Source: Symbiodinium natans (Eukaryota > Sar > Dinophyceae > Suessiales > Symbiodiniaceae). From it: a stretch of 64,000 nucleotides of DNA. Shown here one piece after another: positions 39,814-48,953 of the stretch. Position 1 is the first letter of the stretch, and each line of letters starts with the position of its first letter. Made by a program: the position numbers and the translations under genes. A model generated the notes under the pieces. That model was not told where the DNA came from and did no database searches. It saw nothing but the letters and a program-made list of their open reading frames with translations. The stretch is taken from positions 914,406-978,405 of the forward strand of contig CAJNDS010002146.1 in assembly GCA_905221605.1 (NCBI GenBank), read 5' to 3'.

Positions 39814-39905
39814 TAAACCCTAAACCCTAAACCCCAAACCCTAAACCCTAAACCCCAAACTAAGCCCTAAACCGTGGCCCTAAACCCTAAACCTTAAACC
39901 CTAAA
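39814..39905 (-). repeat. Telomeric array, CCCTAAA/CCCCAAA
   Basis: About 12 units with two CCCCAAA and a CCGTGGCCCTAAA break. Confidence 0.9.
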
Positions 39906-40294
39906 GCTTGACAACGCTTAGGTCTTCTCTCCTAGATTGGCCCTGAACTCCTAAGTTGACCCATTTTGGAAGCCTCTGTTTAGAGGTTAGGGTTTAGGGT
40001 TTAGGGTTTATATGATCCTCTTAAAACCCAAGCAAGGCCAAATGCGAGCTGCGTCTTGAAGGCCCCTGCCCTGCTACCCATGGGGATCAGAAAGGGGGTT
40101 TACGAGAATAGGGTTTTGGGTTTCGGGTTTAGGGTTTAGGGTTTAGGGGGAGTTCCTCTAGTGAGGTTTATGCTACCCTGACCCTCTCCCCAAGCGCTGA
40201 AGAACCTCCTAGGCGCACTCAGCTTGAGACCGGGTTTTCGGGCAGTTTAGGGCGTATGTCGTCCACTGAACCCTATTAAACCCTAAGAACGAAA

Positions 40295-40437
40295 CCCTAA
40301 GCCCTAAGCCCTAAGCCCTAAGCCCTAAGCCCTAAGCCCTAAGCCCTAAGCCCTAAGCCCTAAGCCCTAAGCCCTAAGCCCTAAGCCCTAAACCCTAAAC
40401 CCTAAACCCTAACCCGAAACCCTAAACCCTAAACCTT
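40295..40437 (-). repeat. CCCTAAG variant array, 13 perfect units, then CCCTAAA
   Basis: Positions 40295-40385 are pure CCCTAAG. The array then returns to CCCTAAA with one AACCCGAAA. This is the best homogenised single-base variant in the window. Confidence 0.96.
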
Positions 40438-40600
40438 GCAGCTCAGTGCTTGTTCCTCGCCAGGGCCTTTAGATGTGTGAATCTTATGATGGGTTTTAAG
40501 ACTTCGTGTTTAGGGTTTTGGGGGGCTTAGGGTTTCGGGTTTAGGGCTTGGGGTTTGGGATCTAAAGTAGAGGGCTAAGCAGGCTGCTGGGCTAGTCCCA

Positions 40601-40703
40601 GGTTTAGGGTTTAGAACCCTAAACCCTAAACCTAAACCCTAAACCCTAAACCCTAAACCCTAAACCCTAAACCCTAAACCCTAAACCCTAAACCCTAAAC
40701 CCC
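40601..40703 (-). repeat. Telomeric array with head-to-head start
   Basis: GGTTTAGGGTTTAG (40601-40614) runs straight into about 12 CCCTAAA units. It is the same polarity as the 35304 junction but with only two units on the left. Confidence 0.93.
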
Positions 40704-40846
40704 TTCGGGACATGCTCTCAAGAGCCCCGAGGGGGGAGGGCTTACACTATCTGGGGAGGGGGATGCGTCCGAAAACCCTACGCCCCTCCACATAAACCCA
40801 CTGTCCCAACAAACAATCGTGGAGCGAAGGAGCGTGTTTTTTGGGG

Positions 40847-40914
40847 GGGGGGTTTAGGGTTTAGGGTTTAGGGTTTAGGGTTCAGGGTTTAGGGTTTAGG
40901 GTTTAGGGTTCAGC
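40847..40914 (+). repeat. Telomeric array, TTTAGGG with TTCAGGG
   Basis: A G(9) run leads into about 9 units, including two TTCAGGG. Confidence 0.92.
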
Positions 40915-41197
40915 AGCTCTTGACTAGCGCGCCAGTTCCGCCGAAAGCTACATCTCAACCCCGAGCAGACAAACCCTCTTCTCGAACCCCAAGGCTAGCA
41001 GGGTTTATGTGGTGTATAGGGGTTAAGGTTTTTAGGGTTTAGGGGTTCTAGGGGTTTAGGGGTTTAACATTTTAGAACGCCGGATCTTTCACCTATAGCG
41101 GTGTCCAGAGTGGGAGGCGCATTCCAGCGCAAGAGCAAGTCACAAGCCCATTTCAGAAGGAGCTGTCGAAGCTGCGCCATATCGGGATTCTCATAAC

Positions 41198-41322
41198 TTG
41201 GTTGCACGAAAAACGAACAAGGGTACCCTTATTTATGGCCACTTTTCTAAAGAAACCACAACCCTAAACCCTAAACCCCAAAACCCAAAGAAGGGCAAAA
41301 GGGTATACACTGGGCTACCAAG
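41198..41322. mobile_element. Family C element with telomeric block inside
   Basis: Left CTTGGTTGCACG and CAAGGGTACCCTT; right AAAAGGGTATACACTGGGCT and ACCAAG. Between them lie about 4 CCCTAAA/CCCCAAA units (41261-41290). The 48954 copy lacks these units. Confidence 0.7.
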
Positions 41323-41413
41323 CATCAAGCCCGACACCCTTAACCCTGAAACTTGAGATCAGCAGCTTGCAGCCACCTGCTACCCTATGGGTTTAGGGTA
41401 GACCCTGGACAAA

Positions 41414-41500
41414 AGTACATAACATTTTTCGGTACAAGAAGCTGTAATGGAAACCCAGAACCAAACAAACAATAACAAAGTATAGTACTCCAAAACCCAG
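41414..41500 (+). mobile_element. Family G dispersed repeat
   Basis: AGTACATAACATTTTTCGG, AAGCTGTAATGGAAACCCAG, AACCAAACAAAC, AAAGTATAGTACTCC and AAAACCCAG; the best-preserved right half of the three copies. Confidence 0.78.
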
Positions 41501-41650
41501 CCTGTCCCCTGAACCCTGAGTGCTATGTGTGAGACATCCCATTAGAAAATGCAGGCTTTCAGGATTTTGAGGTTTCGCATGTCTCAACACAAAGCGACCA
41601 TTATGCACTATAGCAGTGAGAGGGCTCAGGGGTTCAGGTACCCAAAAAGC

Positions 41651-41767
41651 CCAACACCCCTTAATTAAGGAATATACCTTAAATCATACTAAGGGTTCCG
41701 ATATAGTTTCGGAATATACTCTTTAAATCATACTAAGGATCCCTATTTGGTTTAAGAAATATTCCTA
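41651..41767. mobile_element. Family D element with internal duplication
   Basis: CACCCCTTAATTAAGG and AATATACC start; TTTAAATCATACTAAGGRTCC occurs twice (41679 and 41725); AAGAAATATTCC ends. A direct internal repeat of about 46 bp is unique to this copy. Confidence 0.65.
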
Positions 41768-41886
41768 AACCCTGAACCCTAAACCCCAAGCCCCTGAACC
41801 CATTAAACAAAGAGAATGTGGAGCTCTCTGGGTATTTCAGTACAAAAGTCATCGCAGGGAGCCGGGTTCGCATTGAAATCCAGCAT

Positions 41887-42078
41887 GCTCGGAGGCTCAT
41901 GGGTAGTTCTAAGTAGGGTGATGACTATGGTCACCATACTTGTATCCCTACTTAGGGCAATTACTTAGTAACCCTACTTAATTCTGACTAGCCTAAACCC
42001 TAAGCCCTAAGCCCTAAGCTCTAAACCCTAAACCCTAAACCCCAAACCCTACTTGTGATTGCCCATGAACCTCCAAGT
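41887..42078. mobile_element. Family A foldback element interrupted by a telomeric block
   Basis: Left GCTCGGAGGCTCATGGG and TAGTTCTAAGTAGGG; right CCCTACTTGTGATTGCCC and ATGAACCTCCAAGT. Between the arms, 41995-42055 is CCTAAA, three CCCTAAG and three CCCTAAA units. The block sits exactly where a CCCTACTT arm word would be expected. Confidence 0.78.
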
Positions 42079-42133
42079 GATGCTGACGCGACCGACCCTG
42101 CTGGCTCCGCGCATTGCTACCTAGAAATCGATG

Positions 42134-42151
42134 GGGGGGGGGGGGGGGGGC
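42134..42151. repeat. G-run, about 18 nt
   Basis: Uninterrupted G tract after CGAT. It lies 27 bp before a 23 bp tandem duplication that seeds a telomeric array. Confidence 0.85.
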
Positions 42152-42177
42152 CAACCACCCTCAAGTCTGGAATGCAC

Positions 42178-42274
42178 CTTTGCTCCATGACCTAGGGTAC
42201 CCTTGCTCCATGACCTAGGGTTTAGGGTTTAGGGTTTAGGGTTTAGGGTTTAGGGTTTAGGGTTTAGGGTTTAA
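42178..42274 (+). repeat. 23 bp duplication followed by telomeric array
   Basis: TTTGCTCCATGACCTAGGGT occurs twice in tandem. The first copy continues as ACCC; the second copy grows into about 8 TTTAGGG units from its own CTAGGG. It is a good example of a pre-existing seed. Confidence 0.9.
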
Positions 42275-43006
42275 GACCCAAGACAGCTCTTAAACCCCAA
42301 ACCCTAAGACTCGGGATGCTTCTTTATGCCGCGGACGTGAAGAATCGATTTTAGAGCTGAAGGCTCGGCAATCTGCTGCCAAAAAGCTCAAGAGCATGAA
42401 GGTCATGCGCAAAAGCGGGGTCTGCGAGCCAATCCGTCGGTAACCCTAAACCCTAAACTACGCGTTTGGGATACTGTGAAACCAGAGCCGTGCACCGGCG
42501 AAGCCAGATTAAGATTCGCACTTGCCATGCAATAAGATGTCTTAACAGCTCCCAAGAGTCCCAAGGGTTTAGGGTTGAGGGTTTATAGGGTTTACGGTTT
42601 AGGGTTTAGGGTGTAGGGTAAAAGCCCTAAACCGGGAGGAGTAAAACGGCTCTGCAGAAGCACACCTGTGTCTCGCAGAACCCGTGTGTTCCAGGAGCAT
42701 CCCGTGCGCGTCGCTGTTCAACGCAGCGTCGGTGCTCTCCTAGCGTCCTTCGTCCTGGACCACAGGAGCTCTAGGGTTTAGGGTTTAGGGTTTAGGGTTT
42801 CTAGACCACAGGAGCCCGAACTCAATTTCAAGCGGGATTGTCCACATAGAGTATGGACCACTAAGGGTAGCTCAGGGCCTACCGGCTACAAGTAGTAACT
42901 CTAAACCGTAAGGCGTAAACCCTTGCTTATGAACATTGGCATCCCTTGCGGGCGCCAAGCTTCAGGAATCTTAATGGCCGCGACCGGGCTGCTTGCTGAA
43001 AGCAGG

Positions 43007-43073
43007 GAATATATATATATATATATATTCATATATGGTCATATGTTTCATGTATAAATATATATATATATAC

Positions 43074-43111
<38 letters not shown>
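43007..43111. repeat. AT microsatellite with foldback
   Basis: Three TATATA tracts (43009-43029, 43057-43072, 43081-43111) joined by TTCATATATGGTCATATG and ACAAAAAAAA. Confidence 0.92.
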
Positions 43112-43113
<2 letters not shown>

Positions 43114-43269
43114 GTTTAGGGGTACCCCTGCTTTGGGAAACTCGTGCTTTAGGTGGAGCGGAGGAGCGGAATCCGAATGCCTGCAGAATCTCCTTGTGTG
43201 ACCTTTAGTCGTACCTGTATTCATCCTCCCACGCTCCCTCAAGCACCAGTAGGGGCACGTTCACCTTAC

Positions 43270-43346
43270 ACTAAACCCTAGACCCTAGACCCTAAACCCT
43301 AAACCCTAAACCCTAAACCGTCAACCCTAAACCCTAAACCCTAAAG
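43270..43346 (-). repeat. Telomeric array, CCCTAAA with CCCTAGA start
   Basis: About 11 units; two CCCTAGA at left and one CCGTCAA in the middle. Confidence 0.92.
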
Positions 43347-43492
43347 ATAGCGTTGGAAGATGGCTTATGGATGATTGGAGCTGCTCACTTCGCAGCTCTC
43401 CTGCCCTAGAGGCACTGGTCAACTGCTTCTTTTGGGGCACTCCCCGTTCAATAAGGGTTTAGGGTTTAGGGTTTACCTTGATCTACTATTGC

Positions 43493-43586
43493 TATTAGCT
43501 TAAGAACACGCCCGAACACAGAGAACAGTAATCTCTTATAAGGAAGAATATTTTCTAGAGTTTGGGTGGTCCTGAAGCAAATAGAA
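43493..43586. mobile_element. Family K element, decayed
   Basis: CTACTATTGCTATTAGCTTAAG, CTTATAAGGAAGAATATTTT and GGTCCTGAAGCAAATAG match family K at 15618 in order. It directly follows three TTTAGGG units. Confidence 0.65.
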
Positions 43587-43670
43587 GTTTACTCTAAACC
43601 CCAAACCCTAAACTCTGAACCCTAAACCCTCGGCTAAACCCTGGTTCTTCAAGCACATAGTGGTCAATTG

Positions 43671-43755
43671 GTTGGGATGTTCCCCCGTATACTATCAGTC
43701 CTTGATAGGGTATAATCCCTACTAAGGACTGTTCGTATGAGGGGGAACATCCCAA
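43671..43755. mobile_element. Family E inverted-repeat element, compact and intact
   Basis: TTGGGATGTTCCCCC and GGGGGAACATCCCAA are exact inverted ends. Inner ACTATCAGTCCTTGATAGGG / CCCTACTAAGGACTGTTCGTA. 85 bp; the best copy for defining the family edges. Confidence 0.88.
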
Positions 43756-43945
43756 TATATTCCCTTACCCTGAACCCTAAACCCTAAACCCTAAACCCTG
43801 GTGCTTGTGGCACACACATGGCCTGAATAGTGGTCCATTGACAACAAGAAAAGGTCACGGGATGTGGACGTCCGTGCCTCCTAACCATGCGCTCTCACGG
43901 CGGTTAGGGACCATGGAGCCGAAGAGGACTTGCCCATCCTGGGAG

Positions 43946-44112
43946 TTTGGGGTTTAGGGTTTAGGGTTTGGGGTTTAGGGTTTAGGGTTTGGGGTTTAGG
44001 GTTTGGGGTTTAGGGTTTAGGGTTTGGGGTGTGGGGTTTGGGGTTTGGGGTTTGGGGTTGGGGGTTTGGGGTTTGGGGTTTCGGGTTTCGGGTTTAGGGT
44101 TTAGGGTTTAGC
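43946..44112 (+). repeat. Telomeric array mixing TTTAGGG and TTTGGGG
   Basis: About 23 units. TTTAGGG and TTTGGGG interleave at left, a pure TTTGGGG run lies at 44020-44078, then TTTCGGG ×2 and TTTAGGG ×3. Confidence 0.95.
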
Positions 44113-44991
44113 TGAGGAGGTTTTGGAGTTGGGGGTTCAGGGTTAGGTCGTGTGCAGAACACATGAAAGACTCGAAACACATGAAAGACTCAAGATCGGG
44201 TTTCGTTCGGGGTTAAAGACTTCGGCACTATTCCCCTCACCCTTATGAATCATGTAGTAAAGACCACGGAACATGGGCGGGCTCATCATTGCACAAGTAT
44301 CCCCACGTGTAGGGCCCCCTCGGGTTTAGGGTTTAGGGTTTACGCAGGGCTTTCGATTTAGGGCCGGAGAGGATGCAAAGCCATGAGGCGCCAAGGTCAC
44401 TGCTCCGCGTCTGCGTTTAGGGACAAAACTTCAATACTAAACCCCAAACCCTACACCCTCCAAGACCCAGAGGGCTTCGGATTCAGCGATACGGGGGGGG
44501 GGGGGGGGTTCCCTGAACATTTGTTCCCTTTTTTGGAGAGGCTTCCCTTTTTTGAAGATTTTTTGGAGTGAGGATGAAAGTATCGTGGGGGGTACAAGGA
44601 TCTCTATTTCGAGAAAACCCAGATGCGGAATCCCATATTTCTGGGTGGGCGGCCTGCTTTCAAACTTCAAGGGCACTTGGAAGGTTTAGAGTATCGGGCT
44701 TATGGTTTAGGATTTAGGGTTAAGATGGGTTACGTAAGTTCTGGGTCTTACGGCTTTAGGGCTTTGGGGGTTGCCCAGCACCTTCAGAGGAGAAACTGTC
44801 TTCCGGCAACGCGCAGAAGCTCGCAAACCTGCAAACCCTAACCGAAACCCTAAGCCCAAGCCTAAGCTGTTTGGTGTTCGGGGCTTAGTGTTGAGTTTAG
44901 GGCCAGGCCTGAAGGTCACGAACAGCTCGACGTTCATTTGGGTCCTCGACTTTGAGTCTTTAGGGTTCATGAGTTGAATTATTCAATAAAG

Positions 44992-45031
44992 GTTTAGGGT
45001 TTAGGGTTTAGGGTTTAGGGTTTAGGGTTTC
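44992..45031 (+). repeat. Short telomeric array, TTTAGGG on plus
   Basis: Five perfect units after ATTCAATAAAGG. Confidence 0.92.
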
Positions 45032-45114
45032 GAAACGTCACATGAAGTCGCTCTGTCTGCCAGAAGACATTGACAAGCAAGCTGTGGTGAAGCTGGTTCC
45101 TCGTCACGCCCAGG

Positions 45115-45269
45115 TACTTGGAGGTTCATGGTACTTATTAACCAATTATAACTGTACTTATAACCCTCCTTATAATACCCCTAAAGGGCCTTATAGGGGT
45201 TATCCCAAATATAAGTAGGGTTATAAGCCCAGTTATAAATGGTTAGTAAGTACCATGAACCTCCAAGTA
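45115..45269 (+). mobile_element. Family A foldback element, full-length reference copy
   Basis: Ends TACTTGGAGGTTCATGG and CCATGAACCTCCAAGTA are exact inverted repeats. Inner pairs are TACTTATTAACCA / TGGTTAGTAAGTA, TTATAACTG / CAGTTATAA and ATAATACCCCTAAAGGG / CCTTATAGGGGTTAT, so the 155 bp element folds end to end on GGGCC. TA at each edge fits a TA target duplication as made by Tc1/mariner-type transposases. No coding capacity. It differs from the 60665 copy at 2 sites plus an 18 bp deletion there, so movement or copying was recent. Confidence 0.93.
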
Positions 45270-45362
45270 TGGAATGTCAGCAGCCATGCAACTCGCTTCG
45301 AAGCATCTGGAGCCGACAAAGAAATCAATGACTCGGCTGACACGTAGTGAGTCCAGCAGTGA

Positions 45363-45428
45363 CCCCTAAACCCTAAACCCTAAACCCTAAACCCTAAACC
45401 CTAAACCCTAAACCCTAAACCCTAAACC
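45363..45428 (-). repeat. Interstitial telomeric array, CCCTAAA on plus
   Basis: Nine perfect units, unusually clean. Confidence 0.95.
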
Positions 45429-45598
45429 TCGCTGAATTTGGCTTCGGCCCAAAACGCTTGGCAGGTTGAGCCAGGGGGCTCGTCGCAGAGAAGGGCTTTC
45501 CACACTGCAGGCTCGCCACACCATCGGCTTGAGCTGTTGAATCTTCGGACTTAGGAGCCAAGATGAGGGTTTAGGGTTTAGCGCTGCTACGTATTCAC

Positions 45599-45600
<2 letters not shown>

Positions 45601-45633
<33 letters not shown>
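45601..45633. repeat. Poly-G tract, about 33 nt
   Basis: Longest homopolymer of the window, after TTCACTT. The poly-Pro frames on the minus strand come from it. Confidence 0.9.
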
Positions 45634-45634
<1 letters not shown>

Positions 45635-45861
45635 GTAGGTAAAAACTTATAACCTTCACGCCGAAATGAACATGAGAAAGTACACATTACTGTCACCTTG
45701 GGGTGACGCCAACCAGAGAAGTCTAAGGGGACTATAGCAACGGGCATAGTATCACCACAAACACGGCGTGTGGACGCCCTACTCAAGCGGACCCAACATT
45801 AGTCTCCTCTGTTCGGGTCTAGGGTTAAGGGAGCCTCCTGTACCTTTGAGGCTCGTTACGA

Positions 45862-45975
45862 CTACTGTTTGCTTGAGAACCCCCAACAAATACAACAGAA
45901 TAATCCCAAAACTGCCCTTGTCATGAAGAATGCTTTTGCATTTTTGGGATCAGGTTTAAAGATGGTAAGGGACCA
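45862..45975. mobile_element. Family K element, decayed
   Basis: ACTACTGTTTGCTTGAGAAC plus CCCC at left and TTTTGGGATCAGGTTTAAAG at right, with an AATAATCCC word as at 15650. Confidence 0.6.
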
Positions 45976-46161
45976 CATCAGCGGCCACTGAAACTACACT
46001 TAGACCTACAAGCCCTCTAAACTCCTAGCCTTCTGAACCCTCCAAACCCTGAAAACCCTCTACACCCACCAAACCCTCCCTAAACCCTAAACCCTAAACC
46101 CCAAAACCCTCCAGACCCACCAGACCAATTCGCAGGGTTGCAATCATGGCCGAGGACTCAA

Positions 46162-46250
46162 CCCTAAACCCTAAAACCTAACCCTAAACCCTAAACCCTA
46201 AACCCTAAACCCTAAACCCCAAACCCCAAACCCCAAACCCCAAACCCTAA
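46162..46250 (-). repeat. Telomeric array, CCCTAAA then CCCCAAA
   Basis: About 12 units; four CCCCAAA are grouped at the right end. Confidence 0.93.
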
Positions 46251-46334
46251 CTTTAGAGAGATCAAGCTCCGTCCTTGGCTAGGAGGCTCAGGAGCTTGAC
46301 AGGGGAGAACCGCCTTGATGACTGGGGCTTGGGT

Positions 46335-46452
46335 TTGGGGTTTAGGGTTTAGGTGTTAGAGCTGAGGGGTTAGGGTTTCGGGTTTCGGGTTTCGGGTTTC
46401 GGGTTTCGGGTTTAGGGCAAGGGTTTAGGGTTTAAGGTTTAGGGCTTGGGGG
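46335..46452 (+). repeat. Telomeric array with TTTCGGG run
   Basis: About 15 units; five consecutive TTTCGGG at 46376-46410. Confidence 0.92.
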
Positions 46453-46499
46453 GTTTCTGGCTTAGTTGTTTCCCTTTTTTGGGGTTTTATCAAGGTTTA

Positions 46500-46620
46500 A
46501 GGTGTTTTATGGCTTAGGGTTTAGGGTTAGGGCTTAGGGTCAGGGTTTAAGGTTTAGGCTTTCGGGTTTAGGGTTTGGAGTTTGGGGTTTAGGTTTTAGC
46601 GTTTAGCGTTTGGGGTTGAT
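46500..46620 (+). repeat. Degenerate telomeric domain, TTTAGGG-like
   Basis: About 16 mutated units (TTTAGCG, TTTGGAG, TTTCGGG). It continues as scattered words to 46900. Confidence 0.8.
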
Positions 46621-46698
46621 GACTTGGGGTGTTGCGGGAGTTGGGGCGTAGCGTTAAAGGTGTCGGATTTTTTGGGACAGCTTTGGGTTGAGGTTGAG

Positions 46699-46750
46699 GG
46701 GGTTTACGATATTGGGGGGGGGGGGGGGGGACCGTATTATCGTAAACCCA
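46699..46750. repeat. Hairpin with G(17) loop
   Basis: GGGTTTACGATA (46700) and TATCGTAAACCC (46738) are exact inverted repeats around a G(17) tract and ACCGTAT. It would form a 12 bp stem with a G-rich loop. Confidence 0.8.
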
Positions 46751-47318
46751 CGAGAGGGTTTAGGACGGATTTGGCTTGAGGTTTGAGGGTGGGTCTAAGG
46801 ACCTCTCGGTTGAGGGCTTGGGGTTCAGGGTTTAGGGTTTAGGGTTTAGGCTTTCGGGCTTAGGGTTTAGGCTTCAGGGTTGGGGCTTTCGGGGGTTTCG
46901 GGTTCGGCCTTGGAGGTCAAATCTTCAGGGCGTTCGAGGCTTTCGGGGCTTTGGAGACTTTAGACTGACTCACTAAACTCACTACGGTTCATCTACCGGA
47001 ATGGTATACTTTAGGGTTTAGGGCTGAGGGTTTTGGGGTTTACAGCGTTTAGGGCTGTCCCCCATTCGAACTACTTCCCTTTCCCCAGCAAGCAAAGTTA
47101 GTGGCCCCCAAGAATCAACTAAGTATCGATGGATCAGTAGGGTTAGAAAAAAAGATCAGTACCCATAGAATATTGAAACTTGTTCTAAATCAAGCCCAGC
47201 CAAAGTGGCGATTCCCAACATCAGAAACTGTCAGATGAAAGCGAACAATAAGGTATGCTCAGAGGGCCGCAGTTGATCGGTTATGCCTGCCAGGCAGTGA
47301 AACATAATTACTACCCAT

Positions 47319-47406
47319 GGCTGCACTCAGGAGGGTAGCTATAAATTAAACTTTTAGCTGCCTTAAAAACCCAAAAAAGGTAAGGATCTAAAGTTACAGT
47401 AAAGTA
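47319..47406 (+). mobile_element. Family F dispersed repeat
   Basis: GGCTGCACTCAGGAGGGTAG, TATAAATTAAACTTTTAGCTG, CCAAAAAAGGTAAG and GATCTAAAGTTACAGTAAA, shared with 14683. It is shorter by about 12 bp than that copy. Confidence 0.8.
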
Positions 47407-47494
47407 CCACAAAGTACCGGGCGTGGGCATCTGCCTTCCTGTACATCCAAGTCGTCCATCATCGCTAGCCAAAGCGTGGCTACTTGCTTGACCT

Positions 47495-47596
47495 CCCTAA
47501 ACCCTAAGCCCTAAGCCCTAAGCCCTACGCCCTAAACCCTAAACCCTAAACCCTAAACCCTAAACCCTAAACCCTAAACCCTAAACCCTAAACCCT
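47495..47596 (-). repeat. Telomeric array, CCCTAAG then CCCTAAA
   Basis: About 14 units; three or four CCCTAAG at left, then ten CCCTAAA. Confidence 0.95.
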
Positions 47597-47904
47597 CGTG
47601 AAATCCGTCGTCATTTTGTGATATCTTGTGGTCGCGCTGGGCATAGGGTAGATGGATGATGCCCTTGTCGATGCAAAGTTTCTTCCACTCATCATCGCTT
47701 TGGTCTCCCTCCCGAACTTGGGAAGTCCTGTTAGGGCCACGACCCCCAGCTCTAGGAACTACCCTAAGCCCTGAGCCATAAACCCTTACAACCGCCCCCC
47801 CCCCGCCCATCCCCTTAAACCCTCAAGCGCTACACCCTCGAAGCCCAAACCCTTAAACCCGAAACCCTCAAGCCCACACCCTAAACGCTTAAACCCTTAA
47901 AACT

Positions 47905-47985
47905 CAAGCCCTGAACCCTGAACCCTGAACCCTGAACCCTGAACCCTAAACCCTAAACCCTAAACCCCAAACCCCAAAACCCCGA
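47905..47985 (-). repeat. CCCTGAA variant array
   Basis: Six CCCTGAA units, then three CCCTAAA and two CCCCAAA. The order is like 35041, where the GA variant is also on the left. Confidence 0.93.
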
Positions 47986-48067
47986 GCCCATATTCAGCAG
48001 GGAGGCTTGCAGCGAATCTGACTCCGCAATCGCCGCTCGGCTTCCAGCACGCCTTGGCTTAAAGGCG

Positions 48068-48130
48068 GTTCAGGGTTTAGGGTTTAGGGTTTAGGGTTTA
48101 GGGTTTGGGGCTTCGGGGTTTAGGGTTTCG
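48068..48130 (+). repeat. Telomeric array, TTTAGGG on plus
   Basis: About 8 units with TTTGGGG and TTTCGGG at right. Confidence 0.9.
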
Positions 48131-48390
48131 GGCCTAGGTGTTAAGGTTTGATGCTTTTTAAAATATTAGAGGTCAGGGTTCAGGGTTTAAGGTTTAGTGT
48201 TGTGTCTACTTTGATTTAGGGCTTAGGGTTCAGGGTTTAGGATCTGGAGTTTGAAGGTCCAAGGAGGTTACGGTTTCGGGGCTCCGGGGTGGAGACGCCC
48301 AGCCTGAGAGGGTTTTTCGGGGGTTTAGGGCGGGTTCTTAAGGGAGGGGGTTTAGGGCTTAGGGTTTTTAGGGTTCAGGGAATATAGGGA

Positions 48391-48413
48391 GGGGGGGGGG
48401 GGGGGGGGGGGGG
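48391..48413. repeat. Poly-G tract, 23 nt
   Basis: Follows AATATAGGGA and directly precedes the family I repeat at 48421. Confidence 0.9.
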
Positions 48414-48420
48414 CGGTTCA

Positions 48421-48520
48421 CCACTACTCCCTAAGGCTCCCCTGAGCTTCCCTAAAGTTCCCCAGGTACCAACCCTTAAGGACCCTCTTAGTATTGGCTC
48501 AGGAATATGGGGTAGTGGGG
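48421..48520. mobile_element. Family I inverted-repeat element
   Basis: CCACTACTCCCTAAGGCTCC at left and GGAATATGGGGTAGTGG at right are partly inverted. It shares the TAAAGTTCCCCAGGTACC and GTATTGGC words with 39581. About 100 bp. Confidence 0.7.
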
Positions 48521-48545
48521 GTTTAGAGGCTTAAGGCTTGGGTTT

Positions 48546-48563
48546 GGGGGGGGGGGGGGGGGG
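48546..48563. repeat. Poly-G tract, 18 nt
   Basis: Between two copies of the phrase TTTAAGGCTTGGGGT/TTAAGGCTTGGGTTTGG (48530 and 48571), a short direct duplication around the G-run. Confidence 0.85.
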
Positions 48564-48875
48564 TTAGGAGTTTAAGGCTTGGGGTGAAAGGGTTCAAAGG
48601 TTGAAGGGTTTCGGGTGAACAAAAAGACCTGGCATGCGTAACACTGCATATGATGGGGCTATTTGGGCATTGCAATCAAGGGTGGATTTCGGGACCCCAT
48701 ACAAACCAATTTGTTCTATGGTTTTTTTTAAAGGTCATGAAGGGTGAAAATGGGTTGCATAGGGTGAGGGCCCACAAAACTTTAAAGCCTCTGCCGCGTC
48801 AGCCACAGCATGTAACAGTAGGCTTGAAGCGGATTCGGAGCTAGGACTGCACAGGTTTCGGTAGGGCCTGTAGAC

Positions 48876-48940
48876 CCTAAACCCTAAAACCTAAAACCTA
48901 AAACCTAAACCCTAAACCCTAAACCCTAAACTCTAAACCC
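48876..48940 (-). repeat. Telomeric array with CCTAAAA run
   Basis: Three CCTAAAA units within CCCTAAA; about 9 units in total. Confidence 0.9.
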
Positions 48941-48953
48941 TACTCATCCCTTA

